Shown here: positions 1-6,787 of the stretch, piece by piece
How the letters are laid out: each line of letters starts with the position of its first letter
How positions within the stretch are numbered: position 1 is the first letter of the stretch
Assembly: GCF_042665255.1 (NCBI RefSeq)
Contig: NZ_JBHTCD010000060.1
DNA length: 12,775 bases
Reading direction: 5' to 3' (one strand)
Source of the DNA: Insolitispirillum peregrinum
Lineage (GTDB): Bacteria; Pseudomonadota; Alphaproteobacteria; Rhodospirillales; Rhodospirillaceae
The notes under the pieces: model-generated
The model's database searches: none
What the model saw: the letters and a program-made list of their open reading frames with translations, nothing else
Told to the model about the DNA's origin: nothing
Translations under genes and position numbers: made by a program

Positions 1-39
1 GGTCCGTTAACGACCTGCATTGTGTGGATCCTACCCTCG

Positions 40-73
40 CCCTCGGGAGGGTGTTGCAACACCCTCCCGAGGG
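40..73. repeat. Perfect 34-bp palindrome
   Basis: Two 17-base arms with no spacer: CCCTCGGGAGGGTGTTG runs straight into its exact reverse complement. The centre reads GTTGCAAC. BamHI-type GGATCC words lie at 27-32 and 72-77, the second overlapping the right arm. As RNA it would form a very stable hairpin on either strand. It is not followed by a clear U-run (right side ATCCTTTATC), so it is not a textbook terminator. A bidirectional terminator, a protein-binding site or the trace of a mobile repeat are all possible. Confidence 0.85.
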
Positions 74-112
74 ATCCTTTATCGCCTGTCTGCACGGAAA
101 ATCATAAGACAA

Positions 113-155
113 GCATTGTGCGAAAAGCGGGAACCGGTTTTCGCAAAAGCAATGC
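113..155. repeat. Long imperfect stem-loop, intergenic
   Basis: Nested arms pair in order: GCATTG (113-118) with CAATGC (150-155), GCGAAAA (120-126) with TTTTCGC (138-144), and CGG (128-130) with CCG (134-136) around a GAA loop. That gives 16 paired bases with small bulges. An A-rich run (to about 170) and dispersed repeat copy A follow. The sequence style resembles intergenic mosaic repeats common in alphaproteobacteria; this family resemblance is from memory, not a search. Confidence 0.6.
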
Positions 156-175
156 GACAGAACAAAAAAAGATCA

Positions 176-343
176 TGGAGCGCTGCTCCAAACCTCGCTG
201 GGGCCTTTAGGCCCCATCTCTTTGATAATCAGAGGAAAAAAGGGGGTTCGGGGCCTCAGGCCCCGAGCAGTTCAGGCGGCAGCCTGCACTTTCTTGCCAA
301 ACGGTCGTCTACTGTAGCATCAGCTTTAACGCACGCTGCTCTA
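176..343 (+). repeat. Dispersed hairpin repeat, copy A
   Basis: About 168 bp, repeated in the same orientation at 7424-7598. Stem-loops in order are TGGAGC/GCTCCA (176-190), TGGGGCC/GGCCCCA with a TTTA loop (about 200-217), CGGGGCC/GGCCCCG with a TCA loop (about 249-265), and CAGGC/GCCTG with a GGCA loop (about 273-286). Positions 242-292 match 7497-7547 perfectly over 51 bases. The last 51 bases (293-343) match at 40 of 51 positions without gaps. It lies downstream of the 3' end of the receiver-Hpt gene. The gene-free stretch 1-415 otherwise holds the palindrome at 40-73 and the stem-loop at 113-155; I see nothing further in 344-415. Confidence 0.85.
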
Positions 344-415
344 ACCCACTGGATACACGCGCGGAGGATAATCGAGCAACGCCCCGTGTTTCCTCCGTTT
401 GCTGAACACCAAACC

Positions 416-1234
416 TCACACCGGAGGCAGGCGCGCCAACCAGCTGTCAAGTTCCTGCAGCGTCTGTTCATAAACCATCGGAACCGTTGCCGCAGCTGTC
501 GCCGCCGCCTGCCCTTGCGGTTTTCCGCCATCACGAGGATCGGCCAGTGTCTCGATTTTCTGCCCCAGCAGAAACAGGCCCCGGAAGCCAAAATTCGATG
601 CCGCCCCTGCCAGCCGGTGCGCGGCCTTGGCCAGCGCCAACGGAGCCTGCTCCCCCTGATCACAGGTGGCTGCAACATCGGCGACCGCCCCGGCAATGCT
701 ACGCTTGCCAAGTTGCAGGATGGTGTCAAAGGTTGAACGCCCCAGCGTCCGCAAACGCTCTGCGATAAAGTCCTCATCCAGAGCGGCCTCATCCCCCCGC
801 AGGGCTGACGTCCCGCCGCTATCGACGCTGACCACCACCGGCGTACTTTGCAACACCGAGGTAACCGCCATCCGGAATTGCTCCAGCTGGATCGGCTTGG
901 CAACCACACCATTCATGCCGGCCGCACGATAGCGTTTGATGTCATCGGGAAAAACATTGGCGGTCAGGGCCAGAATGGGCACCTGCGCCCGCAGCGGATC
1001 GGGAAACGCACGAATCCGGCTGGCAACATCCACCCCGTCCATATCCGGCAAGCGGATATCAAGCAGGATCAGGTCAAAGCGCTCTGCCGCACTCATGTCC
1101 AGAGCTTCGCCCCCGGTCACCGCCTCGCTGACCCGATACCCCTGTCTGGTCAGGAATGCAGCGGCAACACGCCGGTTGACCAGAACATCCTCCACCAGCA
1201 GGACGTGATGAGATTGAGAAGTGGATGACGTCAT
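416..1234 (-). CDS. Stand-alone response regulator receiver-Hpt protein
   Basis: A 272-residue phosphorelay protein with no kinase domain. Residues 8-130 are a CheY-like receiver: acidic pair E15-D16, phospho-acceptor D59 in LLLDIRLPDMDG, T91 in LALTA, and K113 in AKPI. Residues about 155-270 are an Hpt-like helical domain with the phosphorylatable histidine H206 in AHRLAGAASNFGF. It should take phosphate from a hybrid kinase elsewhere and pass it on in the cytoplasm; no DNA-binding or enzymatic output domain is present. I chose the ATG at 1234 because AGAGGG precedes it by 6 bases; a TTG at 1252 in the same frame has less support. It lies 54 bp downstream of mobA on the same strand, so co-transcription is plausible. 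This domain pair more often forms the C-terminal tail of hybrid histidine kinases. I saw no kinase domain between this start and the end of mobA. Confidence 0.88.
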   Translation of the reverse strand: MTSSTSQSHHVLLVEDVLVNRRVAAAFLTRQGYRVSEAVTGGEALDMSAAERFDLILLDIRLPDMDGVDVASRIRAFPDPLRAQVPILALTANVFPDDIKRYRAAGMNGVVAKPIQLEQFRMAVTSVLQSTPVVVSVDSGGTSALRGDEAALDEDFIAERLRTLGRSTFDTILQLGKRSIAGAVADVAATCDQGEQAPLALAKAAHRLAGAASNFGFRGLFLLGQKIETLADPRDGGKPQGQAAATAAATVPMVYEQTLQELDSWLARLPPV

Positions 1235-1288
1235 CGGAAACCCTCTGCGCAATACCGGACAAACGCGGCAATGTTCTGTGGTCGTTTC

Positions 1289-1978
1289 TCATTCGGAAGA
1301 AAGCGGCATACCGGCAACAGATAAAAACGCACTGGCCCGTTTTAGATCATCAGGCTCATTGATATTAAAAAACGGGTCTCCACCGTTTGCATCATCAACC
1401 GTCCATTCGACCCCGATCGCGCCTTGCTCACTCAGCCAGCGACCAACCCGCCGCTCTCCGGCCGCCACCGCACGCCACAGAACCGGCCGTAACCGAACAG
1501 ACCACACCGAGGCAACGGGATGGGAACGCCCCCCCGAAACGGCATGGGCGGCACAGGCCCCGCCGTCCGCCACATGGTGGTAAAGACGGGCCACATAGTC
1601 CAGCGGAATGAAGGGTGTATCGCCGGGGAAAACGGCTAGCCATTCCAGCCCCAGCGTCTCTGCCCAGCCCAGAGCCGCCAGAATGCCAGCCAGTGGGCCA
1701 ACCCGCCCACCACGATCATCCGGGCGGAGCAATTGCGGCGGATCAACCAGCAACGGACCGGGAAAACGGGCAAAAGCGTCCCTCGTCGCCGATGACAAAT
1801 GGTGTACAGACAAAGCCAACGTCTGCACCTGAGGCTGGGCCCGCCGCACGATATGATCAAAAATCGTATCCGGTCCCAACGGCAGCAACGGCTTGGGGAC
1901 CGTCCCCATCCGCCGCCCGGCACCTCCGGTCAGGATGACACCGGCAATATCCTGTGCATCGGCACTGTTTGACGTCAT
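1289..1978 (-). CDS. mobA: Molybdenum cofactor guanylyltransferase MobA
   Basis: This is a 229-residue nucleotidyltransferase predicted to attach GMP from GTP to molybdopterin-bound molybdenum, giving the bis-MGD cofactor of the DMSO-reductase family; it acts in the cytoplasm. Visible motifs are the GTP-binding loop LTGGAGRRMG (16-25) with K29 in KPLLPLG, VGPLAGILAAL (93-103), FPGDTPFIP with the metal-binding Asp120, and the C-terminal FNINEPDDL. Length fits the family (about 190-230). The GTG at 1993 is in frame, but ATG at 1978 has AGAGGA four bases upstream and is preferred. The tetR-type gene ends 136 bp upstream on the same strand. A 12-bp AT-rich inverted repeat (1999-2045) stands just before the ribosome-binding site. 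A MobA-like paralogue with another nucleotide substrate is possible but less likely. Confidence 0.85.
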   Translation of the reverse strand: MTSNSADAQDIAGVILTGGAGRRMGTVPKPLLPLGPDTIFDHIVRRAQPQVQTLALSVHHLSSATRDAFARFPGPLLVDPPQLLRPDDRGGRVGPLAGILAALGWAETLGLEWLAVFPGDTPFIPLDYVARLYHHVADGGACAAHAVSGGRSHPVASVWSVRLRPVLWRAVAAGERRVGRWLSEQGAIGVEWTVDDANGGDPFFNINEPDDLKRASAFLSVAGMPLSSE

Positions 1979-1998
1979 GCAGTCCTCTTCCACGCGAT

Positions 1999-2045
1999 AA
2001 AAATTGTTTGCAACACATCGAAACAGGGCATCACAAACAATTTTT
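1999..2045 (-). promoter_or_regulatory. AT-rich inverted repeat before mobA
   Basis: Perfect 12-bp arms, AAAAATTGTTTG (1999-2010) and CAAACAATTTTT (2034-2045), are separated by 23 bp. Read on the minus strand, the stem-loop ends in five T residues, so it could terminate transcription from the upstream regulator gene. It also ends only about nine bases before the mobA Shine-Dalgarno sequence. Terminator, operator or leader structure cannot be separated by eye. Confidence 0.5.
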
Positions 2046-2114
2046 TGACACCACTACGGGCAGAAAAGCATGGCTCGCCAGACGTGAAAGACCCCGCAAA
2101 GCACCAACAGCGGC

Positions 2115-2738
2115 TTACCCGGTCAATCCCGACAGCAGGCTGTCAAGCACCACATCCAGCATCGCAGGTGCAGGTGCCCACGGGAATGCTCCCGCCCCGA
2201 TATGCAGGGCCACCACGCCATGAACTGCGGCCAGAACGCTATGAGTCATCAGGCGAATCTGCGCGGGTTCGGGTGCTGTATCGGGCAGCGCCGCCGCCGT
2301 TGCAGCCAGCAAAAGGTCGTGAACCTTTTGCACACTGTCGTCACCGACGAATGATGCCCGCTCATCCAGATACTCGCGGTCATTTTCCATGAACATGCCA
2401 CGGAAATGATCCGGCTTGCCCAACCAGAAGGTGGCATAGGCGGCCAGAACGTTGCGCAGCACCCTCAGCGGTGCGGCACCGGGTGTCTCAAAGGCTTCGC
2501 GGACGCTGTTGTACAGCCCGACCATATCTTCCCGCCAGATTTCCCACAGCAAATCCTGACGGCTGGAAAAATACAGGTAAATCGTTCCGGGGCTATAGCC
2601 TGCCTCGGCCGCCAGTCGCCGCATGGTCAGCCCGTGCGCCCCGGTGGTCGAGAACACGGCGCGCGCGCAGGCGAGAAATTTCTGGCGGACCAGTTCCTGA
2701 TCTTCGGGCGACCGCGCCCTGGCTCGTCCTCGTGACAT
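2115..2738 (-). CDS. TetR/AcrR-family transcriptional regulator
   Basis: A 207-residue one-component repressor-type protein. The N-terminal helix-turn-helix is clear at about residues 36-58 (LTMRRLAAEAGYSPGTIYLYF), followed by the usual SSRQDLLWEIW helix. The C-terminal half (about 75-205) is a helical ligand-binding and dimerisation domain of unknown ligand. The ATG at 2738 is preceded by GGAGG about five bases upstream in a run of G residues, a strong ribosome-binding site. An in-frame start at 2804 would add 22 residues with no support. A perfect palindrome, GATGATCATC (2806-2815), lies 68 bp upstream and could be an operator. The target gene is not evident: no divergent gene adjoins it, and the nearest upstream gene is the small membrane protein at 2895-3005 on the same strand. 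Confidence 0.88.
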   Translation of the reverse strand: MSRGRARARSPEDQELVRQKFLACARAVFSTTGAHGLTMRRLAAEAGYSPGTIYLYFSSRQDLLWEIWREDMVGLYNSVREAFETPGAAPLRVLRNVLAAYATFWLGKPDHFRGMFMENDREYLDERASFVGDDSVQKVHDLLLAATAAALPDTAPEPAQIRLMTHSVLAAVHGVVALHIGAGAFPWAPAPAMLDVVLDSLLSGLTG

Positions 2739-2805
2739 TACCCCCTCCCCAGGATGATAAACCCCTAAACCGGCCAAGAATGCCATACAACCATCATCAT
2801 TCATA

Positions 2806-2815
2806 GATGATCATC
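2806..2815. promoter_or_regulatory. Possible TetR operator half-palindrome
   Basis: GATGATCATC is a perfect 10-bp palindrome in the gap between the TetR-type gene and the small upstream ORF. TetR-family proteins often autoregulate through palindromes in their own promoter, which makes it a candidate. Flanking bases do not extend the symmetry, and ten bases can occur by chance. Confidence 0.25.
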
Positions 2816-2894
2816 GTACACTTATCCGGACAGCAGCGGGAAGAGTTGGCACAAGAGAAACATCAATCAAGACAATTCCACACACGGACAGAAC

Positions 2895-3005
2895 TCAGCC
2901 AAAACGATCCATCTCGCCGACGACCAGAGCAGCCCCCAGCACCACCAGAGCCAGCACCAGCAGGATCCCCATCGCGAGCAACCCTGAATCCGGTTTCTTT
3001 TGCAT
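2895..3005 (-). CDS. 36-residue single-helix membrane protein
   Basis: A short open frame of 36 codons. It has a charged start (MQKKPDSG), then a 21-residue hydrophobic helix (residues 9-29, rich in Leu, Val, Ala and Gly), and a short acidic/basic tail (GEMDRFG). The positive-inside rule suggests a cytoplasmic N-terminus and one inner-membrane pass. GAGAGG lies nine bases before the ATG, with AGGGA directly adjoining it. Frame composition fits the host's GTG/CTG-rich codon use. It lies 156 bp upstream of the TetR-type gene on the same strand and may share its transcript. I recognise no family. Single-pass miniproteins often modulate a membrane partner, but nothing here identifies one. Confidence 0.6.
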   Translation of the reverse strand: MQKKPDSGLLAMGILLVLALVVLGAALVVGEMDRFG

Positions 3006-3167
3006 TCCCTTTTTCCTCTCTTTGCCCTATGTCATCAATACGATCCGATTCGATCATGCGCCTCGTGCACCGGACCACGCGTCCGCAGGACATTTGCCTG
3101 ACCCGCGGCGCACAGTCTACACGGACACCATCCTGAAACACATGAATTCCGGCACAGACAGCTTCCA

Positions 3168-3184
3168 TGCATTGATACAATGCA
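3168..3184. promoter_or_regulatory. 17-bp palindrome upstream of a promoter
   Basis: TGCATTG, then ATA, then CAATGCA form 7-bp perfect arms around three bases. It ends eight bases upstream of the -35 box at 3192, the position of a classical activator or repressor site. The regulator is unknown; the pattern is only loosely like the FNR consensus and does not match it well. Confidence 0.45.
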
Positions 3185-3191
3185 ACAATCA

Positions 3192-3219
3192 TTGAAAGAT
3201 GGGAGTGAAGTGTCATAAT
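3192..3219 (+). promoter_or_regulatory. Sigma70-type promoter
   Basis: TTGAAA (3192-3197, 5 of 6 to consensus) is followed after a 16-base spacer by CATAAT (3214-3219, 5 of 6). It faces the secreted-protein gene at 3293, giving a leader of about 65-70 bases. Confidence 0.5.
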
Positions 3220-3292
3220 GGGCAGCCGTGTTCTGTACTGCCTATTGCGTTAATCCCTTTCACATTGTCACCCCGCATCGGGAATCACGACC

Positions 3293-3880
3293 ATGACCTT
3301 TGCCCTTCGGGCCTCCTCCCTCCTGAATTCCGCCACGTCTTCGTTCGCCGTCCTCCGCCGCACCCTGCCGGCAGCGCTGGTTGTTGGCAGCCTGAGCCTT
3401 GCCCCGGTCGCGCATGCCGCCGACCCGGCGGCCCCGCAGGCCCCGGCCACCGCCCCGCAAAAGAAAGAAGCGGAAAAGGCTCCGGCCAAGGCCGAGACCA
3501 AGCCTGAAGCCAAAACCGAAACCAAAACAGAAGCCAAGGGCGACGGCAAAGCCACCGATGCCAAAGCCACTGCTGCCGCTGCGGCCACCGCCAAGGAAGA
3601 GCCGAAGGCTGCCCCGGCAGCACCGGCCCCCAAGGCCCTGCCGCCCGAGCTGTCCGGTGAATGCGCCTGGACCGGCAAGCGGGTCGTCAGCCTGCTGGCG
3701 CGCGACGATGTTGATCAGGCCAAGCGGTTCATGGAATTCTACCGCCTGTTCAACTGCAAGGAAGCCCACATCGCCCCGACCTTCCGCTGCGTGATTGCCG
3801 CAGATGCCCAGCCGGCTCCGGCGGGTCAGGAAGTGGCCTTTGCCGATCGCGTTGACCATTGCTGGGAAAGCGGCGAGTAA
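3293..3880 (+). CDS. Secreted Ala/Lys/Glu/Pro-rich four-cysteine protein
   Basis: A 195-residue exported protein of unknown function. Residues 1-42 form a signal peptide with a long n-region, a twin arginine at 22-23, a hydrophobic core and an AHA cleavage site. The twin-arginine context (LRRTLP) is weak for Tat, so Sec export is more likely. Residues about 44-115 are a low-complexity linker of Ala, Lys, Glu, Thr and Pro, predicted disordered. The C-terminal domain (116-195) has four cysteines, C124, C155, C166 and C190, enough for two disulfides in the periplasm. Only a weak GGGAA lies upstream of the ATG. I do not recognise the cysteine domain. The linker resembles TolA- or histone-like low-complexity segments in composition only. 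The ndvB-like gene follows 296 bp downstream on the same strand; that gap holds only weak short hairpins and no further ORF I can support. Confidence 0.75.
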   Translation: MTFALRASSLLNSATSSFAVLRRTLPAALVVGSLSLAPVAHAADPAAPQAPATAPQKKEAEKAPAKAETKPEAKTETKTEAKGDGKATDAKATAAAAATAKEEPKAAPAAPAPKALPPELSGECAWTGKRVVSLLARDDVDQAKRFMEFYRLFNCKEAHIAPTFRCVIAADAQPAPAGQEVAFADRVDHCWESGE

Positions 3881-4137
3881 TCGCCCTTCGCCGCCCTCTG
3901 CTCGCGGGGTCCTGACCAGAGCAGCGAGCGGAACGGACATGGCACAGGATTGCGGGGGAAGGCTCTGAAACGAGGCTCCCCCGTTTCCGTGCCAGCCCTG
4001 TTTCGGTACCAGAACAACAGCGGGCCCGCACAACTGGAAAGCCGGGTCTGTGCGCCGCTGAATTGCCATGTTTCTACGGTCCCATACCGCCGGTGCCAAT
4101 GGCGGGGGCGGACTGCCTGCCAGGCTTTGCTAAAGGA

Positions 4138-4167
4138 CTCCCCCTGAAACGTGGGGAGACGTGGGGA
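4138..4167 (+). promoter_or_regulatory. Leader hairpin and duplicated SD upstream of ndvB
   Basis: CTCCCC (4138-4143) can pair with GGGGAG (4153-4158). The word ACGTGGGGA occurs twice, ten bases apart (4149-4157 and 4159-4167). The second copy is the likely Shine-Dalgarno sequence, about nine bases before the ATG at 4177, and CTCCCC could pair with either copy. This might tune translation; it is an inference from the sequence only. Confidence 0.35.
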
Positions 4168-4176
4168 ACCCATACC

Positions 4177-6774
4177 ATGAAGCGTGTTGTCGTTGCTGTC
4201 CTGTTGGCCGCACTCTGCCAGATTGCGGTCTGGAAAGTGGCCACCATTACCGTCACGCCACCGGATGTCGGTGGCGCGATCGCCTCTCTTTCCTTCAGCC
4301 CGTTCCGCCCCGGTGAAAACCCCGAGGACGGCGACAAGGTTTCCCTCGACCGTCTGGACCACTCGCTCGAGGTCCTGTCCCACGTCACCCACAACATCCG
4401 CCTGTACGCCAGCCGCGGCGGGCTGGAACTGGTGCCGCAGGAAGCCCGCAAGTTCAACCTGAACGTCGCCGTCGCCGCCTGGCTGTCCGGTGACAAGGAA
4501 GAAGACCGGGCGGAAATCGAGCGGGCAATCAAGCTGGCCAATACCAACTGGAACGTCCGGGCGATTTACGTCGGCAACGAAGCCCTGCTGCGCGAAGAAG
4601 TCACCCCCGACGAACTGGTCGCCTATATCCGCGAAGTCAAGAGCCGGGTCAGCGTTCCGGTCACCACCGGGGAAGTCTGGCACGTCTGGGCCAAATACCC
4701 TCAGCTGGTACGCGAAGTCGATTTCATCTCCTCCCACTTCCTGCCGTACTGGGAAGGCGTGCCCGCCAATCAGGCGGTCAAGGTCGCCTTTGACCGCTAT
4801 GACCAGTTGCGCAAGATGTTCCCGGGAAAAAAGGTTACCATCGGGGAATTCGGCTGGCCCAGTCAGGGCTATAACTTCAAGGCCGCCGACACTGGCCCGG
4901 CCGTTCAGGCCGAGGTGATCCGCGCCTTTTTGCGCGAAGCCCGTCAGCGCAACGCCGATTACAACATCATCGAAGCCTTTGACCAGCCGTGGAAGGTCAA
5001 CGAAGGCTCGGTTGGTGCCTATTGGGGCATGTTCGATGCCAACGGCGTGCTGAAATTCTCGCTGGAAGGCCCGGTGAAGGTCGATTACCGCATCGTGGCG
5101 GTGATGGCCGGTGTCATCGGCGTTCTGCTCAGCTGGATCGGCCTGCGCCGCCGCAACCCCACCCTGCCCCATGCCATCCTCTATTCGCTGGCGGCCAACG
5201 GCTTTGCCGCCGGTATTGCGCTGGCGGCCTATTATCCGTTCACCAACTACATGAACTTTGGCACCGTCATCATGTGGTTTACCGGCACCCTGCTGGTGAT
5301 CCCGCTGGCGATCATGACTCTGGCCAAGGTCAACGAAATCAGCGAAGTGCTGCTGGGCCGCGACCCGCTGCGCCTGATCAAGACCGATGCCGTCCGCGAC
5401 CCGGCCCTGCCGTGGCCGATGGTGTCCATTCACGTTCCGGCCTATAAAGAACAGCCGGAAATGCTGAAGCATACCCTCGATACCTGCGCCGCGCTGAATT
5501 ACCCGAACTTTGAGGTTCTGGTGATCATGAACAACACCACCGATGCCTTTTACTGGCGTCCGGTGGCTGATCATTGCGCGGTGCTGAACGAAAAGATCGG
5601 CCGTGAAGCGTTCAAGTTCTGCTATCTGCCCAAGGTCAAGGGGTTCAAGGCCGGGGCGATGACCCTCGCCTATCCGATGACCGATGCGCGGGCCGAAATC
5701 ATCGCCGTCATTGATGCCGATTACGCCGTTGACAGCGATTGGCTGCATGAACTGGTCCCGGCCTTTGATGATCCGAAAATTGCCCTGGTTCAGGCACCGC
5801 AGGATCACCGTGACGGTGACGAAAACCTGCTGAAGACCATGATGAACTGGGAATACGCCGGGTTCTTTGACATCGGCATGGTCCAGCGCAACGAAGACAA
5901 CGCCATCGTCGCCCACGGCACCATGCTGATGCTGCGCCGGACAGCCTTTGATCAGGTCGGCGGCTGGTCCACCGACACCATCGTCGAAGACACCGAACTC
6001 GGCCTGCGCCTGTTCGAAGCCGGTTGGGATGCCACCTATACCAACAAGCGCTATGGCTGGGGCCTGCTGCCCGATACCTTCAAGGCCTTTAAAGTCCAGC
6101 GCCACCGCTGGGCCTATGGTGCCGTGCAGATCATTAAAAAGCACTGGCGGCACATGCTGCCGAAATCCGACACCCTCAACAGCAAACAGAAAGCCCAGTT
6201 CGTTTCCGGTTGGGTCTACTGGCTGTCCGATGCCCTTGGGGTGGCAGTGGCAATCCTGAACCTGATCTGGGTGCCGGTGATCGTGTTTGTCGGCATGGTT
6301 CTGCCGATGATGGCCCTGACCGTGCCGATCCTGACCAGCTTTGTAGTGAACGTGTTGCACGTCGTGCTGCTGTACCGCAAGCGTGTCAAGGCCGCCGTCC
6401 CCGAAATTGCCGGGGCCGCCATTGCAGCGATGAGCCTGCAGCTCGCCGTGTCCGATGCCGTGCTGACCGGGGTGGTCAAAGACAACCTCGCCTTTGCCCG
6501 TACTGAAAAAGGTGGTGCGGCTGGCAAGGGCAAGACCCCGAAGGCCAAGCTGACCGACAGCCCGGTATTCTGGGAAACCACCCTCGGGATTGCCCTGCTG
6601 TGTGCGGCGGGTCTGCTGTATTTCAGCAACCAGTTCCACATCACCGAACAGAACGTCTTTGCCGCCACCGTTGCGGTGCAGGCCATTCCGTTCCTGTCGG
6701 CAACCGTGATGCGTTTTATTGAGAAGCGTCTGCTGCAGAAAAAGGCCAAAGCCGCTGCCGCCAGCGCTGCCTGA
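4177..6774 (+). CDS. ndvB: NdvB-type GH17-GT2 beta-1,3-glucan synthase
   Basis: An 865-residue membrane enzyme predicted to build beta-1,3-linked (cyclic or branched) periplasmic glucan from UDP-glucose. Residues 1-20 are a membrane anchor. Residues about 30-300 are a periplasmic GH17 transglycosylase domain with acid/base E135 in VGNEA and nucleophile E224 in IGEFGWPS. Three helices (about 305-386) lead to a cytoplasmic GT2 domain (about 412-660): D513 and D515 in VIDADYA, D605 in VEDTELGLRLF, and QRHRW at 641-645. Further helices fill about 680-850. Length and fusion match Pseudomonas NdvB; in Bradyrhizobium the two activities are on NdvB and NdvC. I chose ATG 4177 because it opens the anchor; an in-frame ATG at 4063 would add 38 unlikely residues. 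The gene symbol rests on domain architecture. Another beta-glucan linkage is possible. Confidence 0.88.
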   Translation: MKRVVVAVLLAALCQIAVWKVATITVTPPDVGGAIASLSFSPFRPGENPEDGDKVSLDRLDHSLEVLSHVTHNIRLYASRGGLELVPQEARKFNLNVAVAAWLSGDKEEDRAEIERAIKLANTNWNVRAIYVGNEALLREEVTPDELVAYIREVKSRVSVPVTTGEVWHVWAKYPQLVREVDFISSHFLPYWEGVPANQAVKVAFDRYDQLRKMFPGKKVTIGEFGWPSQGYNFKAADTGPAVQAEVIRAFLREARQRNADYNIIEAFDQPWKVNEGSVGAYWGMFDANGVLKFSLEGPVKVDYRIVAVMAGVIGVLLSWIGLRRRNPTLPHAILYSLAANGFAAGIALAAYYPFTNYMNFGTVIMWFTGTLLVIPLAIMTLAKVNEISEVLLGRDPLRLIKTDAVRDPALPWPMVSIHVPAYKEQPEMLKHTLDTCAALNYPNFEVLVIMNNTTDAFYWRPVADHCAVLNEKIGREAFKFCYLPKVKGFKAGAMTLAYPMTDARAEIIAVIDADYAVDSDWLHELVPAFDDPKIALVQAPQDHRDGDENLLKTMMNWEYAGFFDIGMVQRNEDNAIVAHGTMLMLRRTAFDQVGGWSTDTIVEDTELGLRLFEAGWDATYTNKRYGWGLLPDTFKAFKVQRHRWAYGAVQIIKKHWRHMLPKSDTLNSKQKAQFVSGWVYWLSDALGVAVAILNLIWVPVIVFVGMVLPMMALTVPILTSFVVNVLHVVLLYRKRVKAAVPEIAGAAIAAMSLQLAVSDAVLTGVVKDNLAFARTEKGGAAGKGKTPKAKLTDSPVFWETTLGIALLCAAGLLYFSNQFHITEQNVFAATVAVQAIPFLSATVMRFIEKRLLQKKAKAAAASAA

Positions 6775-6787
6775 TCCCGTCATGCTT

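Noticed and set aside
176..343. CRISPR-like interpretation of the repeated hairpins
   Set aside because: The two main copies are about 7 kb apart, there is no regular spacing or unique spacers, and no cas gene is present.
20..736. Plus-strand frames across the repeats and the receiver-Hpt gene
   Set aside because: They read through palindromes and repeats and then antisense to a real gene; no domain or ribosome-binding site.
1235..1252. TTG start extending the receiver-Hpt protein by six residues
   Set aside because: The ATG at 1234 has a well-placed AGAGGG and begins the receiver at the usual distance.
1979..2114. A molybdenum-cofactor riboswitch upstream of mobA
   Set aside because: Only a simple AT-rich inverted repeat is visible; the multi-stem fold of the known Moco RNA motif could not be recognised.
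2863..3216. A 117-codon minus-strand frame over the 2.9-3.2 kb gap
   Set aside because: Its product is low-complexity, has no domain or good ribosome-binding site, and overlaps the better-supported 36-residue frame in another frame.
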